Source: Hemerocallis citrina
Taxonomy: Eukaryota; Streptophyta; Magnoliopsida; Asparagales; Asphodelaceae
DNA: 64,000 bases
Direction: 5' to 3'
NCBI GenBank assembly: GCA_017893485.1
Contig: CM030358.1
Span: 149,371,368-149,435,367, forward strand
Shown here: one piece after another, positions 57,543 through 64,000 of the stretch
How positions within the stretch are numbered: the first letter of the stretch is position 1
Layout: each line of letters opens with the position of its first letter
The notes under the pieces: generated by a model
What the model saw: only the letters and a program-made list of their open reading frames with translations
What the model was told of the DNA's origin: nothing
The model's database searches: none
Made by a program: the position numbers and the translations under genes

Positions 57543-58385
57543 GAATGGGGTCCGAGCGTCGGACACTAGTGGCAAACCAAGACACCACTATGTGACTGCA
57601 GAACGGTGGGACCGTTGATCTGCAACCTCACTGCCATGATCTATCTATCGGGAACAGGATGAGTACGAGAGTAGGTTGCATGGCGAGGGTTCGAATCCCT
57701 AGACTTGGAGACAACAGCTTGATTTGGAAAGAATGTAGTATGGGATGCATACATTTCCAAAGTCTCGCTTGCATTAGACTAAGTACATTTTGACTTGTGC
57801 ATTAGATACTAGAGTATATCATACACGGACGTACTTGATGCAACCCCACCTCCCCTACATTTTAGCCACTCTTCTTCTGCATTCATATTTGATTTATCTG
57901 GTTTAGAAATCGCTTCTTTTATCAGCATTATGTCAGTAGAATTACTGACGTGCCCACTCTTTTAGGTACTAGATGCCGACCCGTGAAGTCCAGGAAGGCT
58001 CAAGCCTAATGGTGCATCCAAGTGACAGTTCCAAGTGTTCCTTACTCACTTCTGATTATATTCCTTTTGTAAAACATGGGTTGTAATCTTCTGAACCAAG
58101 TTTATTGTAACACTTGAACTTGTACATCATGGAATAAAATTCATTTAAATTTTCCTGCTTTTTCCTGTATTGTGACTGTCTGAAGGAAAGATTCTGGATT
58201 ACGTCACGAATCATCAGTATAGAGATTCGGGGCGTTACACCCCAAGCCTACTGAGTCTAGAATATGGGTGAGTTTGGTCTCCTGCAGACCAACAATATTC
58301 ACTTTCGATTTAGCGATGACCTCCTTAACCATTTCTCGTTTGCCTCGCCTACCCAAGCCCCTAACATTCCAGAAGAGAGCTTCCA

Positions 58386-61300
58386 TTAATTACCATTAAT
58401 TATGGGATCATGACTCGTTTTTGCAAACGAGTTCGAAATGCGGCTAACTCTCTCGCTCTCCCACCCTCTAATTTTGTTAAGGAGGAAAGCGTTCCTATCA
58501 GTATTGCGAACCGCAAGACCACAGGTTTTAGCTAGACTAAAAATCTCAGTATCAGTCATAAAATTAAAAATAGAAGCTAGGAAGGAACACGTACCTCCAT
58601 CTCTTGTCTTAACCGACTTAGTGGCTGCAGTAATCTCTAAATAGTCGTCTAAGGACTCCTCAATAGCCCTCTTGGCGACTTTCTGAACCCTAAATTCTGT
58701 ACCGCCTTGAGTAGAGACTGGAGCCTTTGGTTGCGAGGGAGGGAATGTGGAGGGTACAAATTTAGGGGAGATACCCGTTGGCTCGTCAGCCAGTCCCTCA
58801 GAATCAAACGACTCTCCTTTCGAATATACATAGTCATCTTCGAGATTTAGTCTATCATCCCGATCGTCTTCGTCAAAGTGGCTCCCGCCCTTGAGTACAG
58901 GTGCCCCATAATGTTCCCCTAGGAAAAGAGGCGAGATGGGGATACAATTAATTGGACTTGTGCATATGGGCCTGAACAACTCAATATGAATTTCCCCTTC
59001 TCTCGAAATGGGCCCCTCTTTGGGCCCATTTAAAAGGCCCATATCTAAAACCTTAAAAACTTCCCCTCTGAATCCAGAGCCACGCTCTGTTCGTTGTGCC
59101 CCTCATTGAAACCACGATAGGCATCCCTGTGGTTGCGATGCACTATACCCTCGTTACTGACGCCTTTGTCAGAGATGGAGCAATGTGGCGCTATTGAGCG
59201 GTTGGCAGAGAACTCAAAGTTTTGGGCATTGAGAATGAGGGGTTTGGCAATGAAAACGAAGTTTGAATTAGGGTTATTGACTCTTCATTGCTATTACTCA
59301 AGCTTTTACCCTTAGGGTATTTTTCCGAATTCAGCTTTCCCCTTTCCCTGTACCTTTTCCCCCAACCTTGTTTTTCTCTCTTTTGGGTTGGAATCTCTGT
59401 CTACACTCCATCCCTTGCTCGTCGTCTTCCCCAAAGTGGTACCCTCTCGTAGCATCTTTCGTCCCAAAGCTTCCAGCTTTTTCCCTTTTGGATTTCGACT
59501 AAATTCAAGAAAAAACAAAATTAAGTACTATATTCACTTTAATATGGAACCGTAAGAATGGGGTTTATTGTCCTTATCATTATCTATTTTTTTTGCATGT
59601 CATTTTTCAAGGGGCTTTTGCCATTTGTAGCTCTTGTACAACCTGTCTCCCCTCTCTGCTCCTCTCGCCGCACCTCACCACCAACTTCAAGAAGTTGACT
59701 TCCATTTTGAGCTTTCTTTTGGCCCCCTTTCCAAGGGATGGTTCTGAGTCATCCAAACTACCCAATTCTGGTAGTGGGTGCAGATCCACTATTTTTCGTC
59801 CATCTAGGCCGTTGAATCCCTTGGTCAAGCCTCGTTCTCGACCAACTTTGATCGGAGAATCTTTCCCTGGTTCTGATCCCTCTACCGTCTGTTCCTGGTG
59901 CGTCTCCTTCCTTCTTACCACTTTGATGAGTTCCTGGTGCGCACGCTCAACTTCGTAAGCCCCTTCTAAGGTCAGGTCCCACTGCGGTGAGACCACCTGC
60001 TTGTATGAGCGACCGTCTCTGAGTGCGGGTGGAGGAGTGGGGGAAGTGATGGCCAAGAGCTCCGCCTCTGTCTTCGCTCACTTATCAAGCACGAAGAGAA
60101 TGAGATACAACTCCTCGAACGAGAAGACTTTAGCAAACTGTGGCATTAAAGAGATGTCGGCACTCCTGATTAGTATTCTAGCCAATACGATCTCCGAGCG
60201 ACGAACTGTCTTCTCGTCGATATCTTTAATAGTTTCAAAGTCGGAGATGATCTGTTGCAGAGCATCCCTCTTCCAAAAATGAAGCGGCACGTTATGGATC
60301 CAAATCCAGAACTTATCGCCTTGGGATAGCTCCGCTCTGAAACTTGGTGACTATGCAAAAAATTCCATCTTGAAATGTCCAAAGTCCACTGTACCCATGT
60401 CGGTGACCTCGACCACCTTCTCTGGCGATGGGAAGGACACCAGAAACTGAAGGTGGCACATTTTCTTCGCTACCCAGTCCCTGTAAGCCCTCATTGTCTA
60501 CTTGGGGTTTAGGGCTTGGAGGAGATGGGTCTCCGATGGGCTCCCTGACCTCACTCTCGCAACGACACACCATTAACGGAGCCACTTCTCTTCGTTCTTG
60601 ATTGTGTCCAGGCTATTTTCTAGCCGGATTAAGGTTGGGTTATCCGATGATCTGCCTCTGCTCACTGGGTGTTCATCGTCGTTGTTAGTCTCGACGATGT
60701 TTGTACAAACATACGAGAGGTGCCCCCATTTCATACACTTAAGGCAACGAACTTCTTTTGTGAAATCTTTCCGATAGTGGCCCAATTCTCCGCAGTTGAA
60801 GCAAGGTACTGGCTTGCGTTTTCCTTTCCGTTGTTTCTTTTTGTTTTCAAACTGAGAAGGGGGAGAAATGTTGTATCTCTTCTTTGCTTTGCTGATAACT
60901 TCAACCCACTGTTCCTGATTTTCAACTGAATCTAACTCCACTGTAATCTCGTTTGGCGGATCCCCAGCTTGGGCCCGCTCGACGGTGGATTTAAGTGAAG
61001 CTTTAGCATTCCCTTGATGTGGTGGAGGAGACTGGTGGTTGAGGTGATGGTAGGCAGTAGGGGGTGTGATTGGGAAGGATCTGATGACTGGACGGTAGTG
61101 GTTTGAAATGTGTTAGATGTTGGGGGTTGTAGTGATGGTCGGCAGTGGGGGGGGGGGGGGGAATTTTTGGTGGGCTTAAAGTCATGGAGGAATGTGGTGG
61201 TCTCTGTGAAGGTGGGGGTGACTCTGTTGAAGATGTGCAGTTGTGGGTTGATGGCGGTGAGAATGTTGCGCATGCTCCTTCCCATAATGGTTCCTCTGCC

Positions 61301-61772
61301 TGTGTTTGAACCTCTCTCCATAAGAGTAATGCTGGCCTGAGAGGGGGTCTCTTTTACGCTCGAAAGAGCCTGTAGGAGGACCCCGTCTATGGGCCCATCC
61401 TCTCGGGGGTGGTGAGTGGTGGCGATGATGACTGAGGTCTCCCTCCTGCCAGCGTTGATGCGCACTGTGGTGTGCACGCGCGGTGTAGTGTCTGAGCCTC
61501 CAATTGCCCTTCTCGGGAGGGAAAACCTGGTGGTTGGGGTGGTTTTGGTGGTGATAGGAGGTAGTAGGGTTGAAGAGTGAGGTGGGGGAAGAAGGTAACA
61601 AGGTGGTAGAGAGTGGTTGCACATGGGTCGGGGGTGGGGGGTTCACAGTTGCAGATGCAGTAGTGGTTTGGGGAGGTGGGTGAGGCAGTGTTGCTGGTAA
61701 CTGATGGGGTAGGACCACCTCATTGGGCTCACAACCTCTCAGTTCCAGTTTCGATAGTGTCAAAAATGTCAT
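58386..61772 (-). pseudogene. LINE ORF1 with CCHC zinc knuckles, broken
   Basis: The 5' part (61772-61182) is rich in Pro, His and Thr and carries a G/C run near 61150. Then 60941-60573 encodes CFNCGELGHYRKDFTKEV followed by CLKCMKWGHLSYVC, two zinc knuckles (the first has lost its last Cys). Around 60290-60078 a DUF4283-like stretch, VPLHFWKRDALQQIISDF, is recognisable. The rest (59042-58386) is acidic and unrecognised, ending just before the endonuclease start. The frames are interrupted. Confidence 0.7.
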
Positions 61773-62092
61773 CTTTGTTGGTTAATAACAGAGAGATCGA
61801 GAGGATGGAGATAAGGAGCAAGGTGCTGGTTGTAGGAGGAACTTGTTACTTTTGCCTAGTTTCAATGTCTCTCACGAGGTATCAACTCTTGTTGACTTTC
61901 TAAATGTTGGATGACAAATGTTGTATCTCATAAACGAGGAGCAATAGCAAATAGCAGTATAAGGGAGCAGCAGCACTCAAGCATGAAGCAGCCAAAAGAT
62001 TCCAGAGATAAGCAGATGGTGAGTTCAATGAGGAAAGTTACAAAATGATAGAGTATACTCACAACTTTGAGCTTCCCTTTCTTTCGTCCTTC

Positions 62093-62379
62093 GATCAACT
62101 CACAAAGTTAGAATAAACAAAACTACACAAGCTGCTTTCGTGTAATAAGAAATCAAGTAGGTTTCAAATTTTCGTATGCCTATTTTGAAACATAATTTAC
62201 CAATCATAAAAAAAAACGTGAATTCTTATTCTTATTTAGTACAAACAATATCTAGCATAAGATAATTAAAAATATAATGTCTTGTAAATTTCTTTTTAAT
62301 ATATGTCTTATCAAGAGGAATTACTTCGTTTAGAACACAAAAACTAAAAAACATTGCATGGTATATAATTTGTAAAGTT
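62093..62379 (+). repeat. Array sequence downstream of the LINE (rest of exon A and intron)
   Basis: Starts with the second target duplication, then 37-38 bp of filler (GAATAAACAAAACTACACAA and on), then GAAATCAAGTAGGTTTCAAA and intron sequence homologous to 47495-47735. The LINE therefore split a once-continuous exon A. Confidence 0.8.
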
Positions 62380-63693
62380 TTTATTTATTGTTAACGATGG
62401 GTCCAAAGCCCCCCGCGCTTCATTAATTTTTTTTAATAAAACATACAACCAACATAAAGAGTGATATTCATGGCGGCATACGCCATGAGACTCATGTCCC
62501 ACCAAAAGAACATTGAGAACCCATCCATACAAGATTGTTCCCTATCCCAAAAATAGACAAAGCACATACAACAGGTGTTGTAACCTCACCGGCTCACCCC
62601 CCACCCCCAAAAATAGGAACCTCAGCACACAGTTCCTCATCCTGGCAATCACTCTTTCTCCATTACATCCTCCCTTTCATCGTCATTTGCCTCGTTATTT
62701 GGAGTAGTTACATCTTCATACAAGTCCTTGATTTTCTTGTTTCTTTCTGACCCTGCCAATTGATATCAGAATTTGATATTAGCAATAATCTTGAATAATA
62801 GTTGGCGATGCATGATGTGTCTATGTGTGATTCTAAATGTTTTATTATTCCTTTCAAGCCATAACCCCCAACAAATCCCTGCTACCCCAATTCCCCAAAT
62901 ATCAATATATTTTTTTCCGCACATTGACATTCCTCCATTCCCCCCAAAGATCTGATACAGTTCCTGGTCTGTCACCCGCAATACCTAACCTATGGAACAG
63001 ATCCCCCGGATTGGGACAGCATACTGGCACTTAATAAACAAATGGTCGACTATTTCATTATCCCTTTTACACATTACACAATTTCCGGGTCCCTCCCACC
63101 TTCGCCTTGCGAAGTTATCCCATGTGAGGATTGCATTTCTTGTTACCAACCAATTAAATACCTTAATCTTAAGTGGAACTTTAACCCTCCATATAGGGTC
63201 ATGCACCAGAATACCCCCATCGATTAGCCCTTCATAGGTAGACATAACCGAGAAAACCCCCTCTTTCTCCGCCTTCCACATCATTTTGTCTTGATTGTCC
63301 TCTCCCGTCGGCTTCCAACTACTTAAGAATACTGTTAACTCCAGCTTTTCTCTTCTTGCTTCCATGCTCAACCTGCCCATCATTCTTGGTCTCCAGGCAT
63401 CGTTCCTCCACTGTCCTGCGACCCAATCATTCTTATTTGTAGCAAATTCATATGCTTCCGGGAACCTTCTTTTTAGACTGATTGGCCCGCACCATCTGTC
63501 TTTCCATAATTCGATTGTCGCCCTGTTACCAATGGCGAACGATACCCCTGCTAGAAAAATATCTTTAGTACGCGTGATCCCCTGCCAAAACTCTGACATA
63601 GACCCAGTATTTTTCTGTGTAAGTGGTGGTGGAAATTGAAAACAAGACCAAAGACTAAATGGACGGGGCTGGTAAGGGAGGCAAATACACATG
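62380..63693 (-). mobile_element. Third LINE fragment with inverted 5' segment
   Basis: The 3' end lies at 62380 (TTTATTTATTG on +, with CATTAATTTTTTTTAATAAA just inside). 63620-62985 on the - strand encodes the zf-RVT region (QKNTGSMSEFWQGITRTKDI, LKIKVFNWLVTRNAILTWDN, CVMCKRDNEIVDHLFIKC). The adjoining 63621-63692 reads on the + strand as KWWWKLKTRPKTKWTGLVRE, i.e. the next upstream LINE residues in opposite orientation. No target duplication is found, and the right flank jumps to a different point of the array unit. Confidence 0.85.
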
Positions 63694-64000
63694 ATATTTG
63701 ATTGTCTTGGAGTAGATGACGTGGTTGTAATACATTCTTTTTTCAGATCCAGACCCGAGTTTAAACAGAGAGGATGTTGATTGAAGTTAATTAACATAAT
63801 TATTTTACAGATACTACACATGATAATGAAATCATTAAACGAAAGAGAACTAACAAAACTAGCAATTTTTGCACTTTTTCTCATTTCAGTTCACTACTTG
63901 ATCAAGTAATGAACTCTCGGATCTAGTATAGCATTCTGTTTAGTAACACCTGCTATCTTTTCCATTTTTTTAATTGGTGAAAGTGATTGTGGACCCCACC
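63694..64000 (+). repeat. Further partial array unit ending in exon A
   Basis: TTGATTGTCTTGGAGTAGAT through to the window edge matches 47077-47400 and 49838-50150. The last 26 bases are the start of another exon A copy (GTGAAAGTGATTGTGGACCC). The array continues beyond the window. Confidence 0.85.

Larger units (their letters stand above)
55043..58239 (+). mobile_element. 3.2-kb solo LTR inside the LINE endonuclease
   Basis: Ends TGTAGTATCCC and GGGGCGTTACA, with flanks CCCCC and CCCCA that fit a 5-bp duplication with one change in a C/G run. Excision rejoins the LINE endonuclease (SVGLG then GYLISEW). A TATAAAA box at 55477 and an AATAAA near 58133 on the + strand suggest + orientation. No gag-pol is present. 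The layout parallels the solo LTR at 29634-32977 (TATA about 420-430 bp from the start), so they are probably relatives. Confidence 0.82.
51520..58386 (-). pseudogene. LINE ORF2: endonuclease, reverse transcriptase, zf-RVT, broken
   Basis: The endonuclease starts at ATG 58386 (LFWNVRGLGRRGKREMV, NIVGLQETKL), is cut by the LTR at 58239, resumes at 55042 (GGYLISEW) and ends with GGDLNITRFSSEQ and LDRVLVS..SDHVPIIL near 54480. The RT has APGPDGFPALFYQ (53800), AEVVLIPKK and FHPISLLNC (53650), RKGDPPSPLLFTIVAD (53250) and a mutated catalytic box YANDTLLF (53110) in place of YADD. The C-terminus has LKVKAFLWLVFNDAILTREN and CGFCNTVPKTRDHIFLEC (51960). Many stops and frameshifts separate these pieces. 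Confidence 0.9.
51240..62092 (-). mobile_element. Full-length but decayed L1-type LINE with 17-bp target duplication
   Basis: GATCAACTCACAAAGTT flanks it exactly (51223-51239 and 62093-62109). The - strand 3' end is CTCCTTATTAATGAAATAGA followed by an (AAAAT)n tail. Excluding the solo LTR inside it (55043-58239) it is about 7.7 kb. Order from the 5' end: Pro/His-rich leader region, CCHC knuckles, DUF4283-like region, endonuclease, RT, zf-RVT. It is inserted in a copy of exon A of the small + strand gene. Confidence 0.92.

Noticed and set aside
57065..57569. Long repeat-rich open frames on both strands
   Set aside because: They follow from a 114-bp (38-codon) tandem repeat inside a solo LTR. 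No domain or start context supports coding.

Overview
This is nuclear DNA of a flowering plant. It has spliced genes with GT-AG introns and a plastid/mitochondrial-targeted metabolic gene. It also carries plant-type transposons of nearly every class (Mutator-like, CACTA, hAT, Helitron, Ty1/copia, long-LTR remnants, L1-type LINEs), AT-rich intergenic DNA and long TA/GA microsatellites. The species cannot be named from this view; a eudicot is a reasonable guess. Only one clearly intact gene is present. Almost everything else is a mobile element, often nested, or a gene fragment that elements have moved, duplicated or broken.

Layout. 1-2177: tandem palindromic repeats, Helitron-like ends in opposite orientation and TA/GA microsatellites. 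2178-17228: one 15-kb Mutator-like element (MULE) with inverted ends of about 1.95 kb. It carries a broken plant-mobile-domain (PMD) gene on the + strand, a broken FAR1/MuDR-type transposase on the - strand, and between them a 3-kb imperfect palindrome rich in TTAGGG-like repeats. A complete 3.4-kb non-autonomous CACTA element (3352-6725) sits in its left end. 17510-18217: a dead LEA_2/NHL-type gene. 18396-19617: a non-autonomous Helitron ending about 270 bp before the next start codon.

19888-40192: a beta-hydroxyacid dehydrogenase gene, glyoxylate/succinic semialdehyde reductase type (GLYR2-like). It has 12 or 13 exons joining in frame, a transit peptide and all signature motifs. Its first four introns are bloated by a hAT element, a MITE, a LINE-type retroposon, a triple tandem repeat that includes the exon-4 splice donor, and a 9.6-kb copia element. 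The copia element is itself split by a 3.3-kb solo LTR with a perfect target duplication.

40347-45302: a LINE-mobilised retroposon with a 12-bp target duplication, then a 5'-truncated LINE. 45349-51239: an FtsH-type AAA+ protease gene reduced to fragments, and a tandem array of 2.6-2.7-kb units containing FtsH pieces and a small two-exon + strand gene. 51240-62092: a full-length but decayed L1-type LINE with a 17-bp target duplication, interrupted by another 3.2-kb solo LTR. 62093-64000: more array sequence and a third LINE whose 5' end is inverted, as expected from twin priming.

The most interesting systems are the mirror-symmetric two-gene MULE with its repeated palindromic sites, and the duplication array whose unit boundaries fall in the 3' tail of the LINE.
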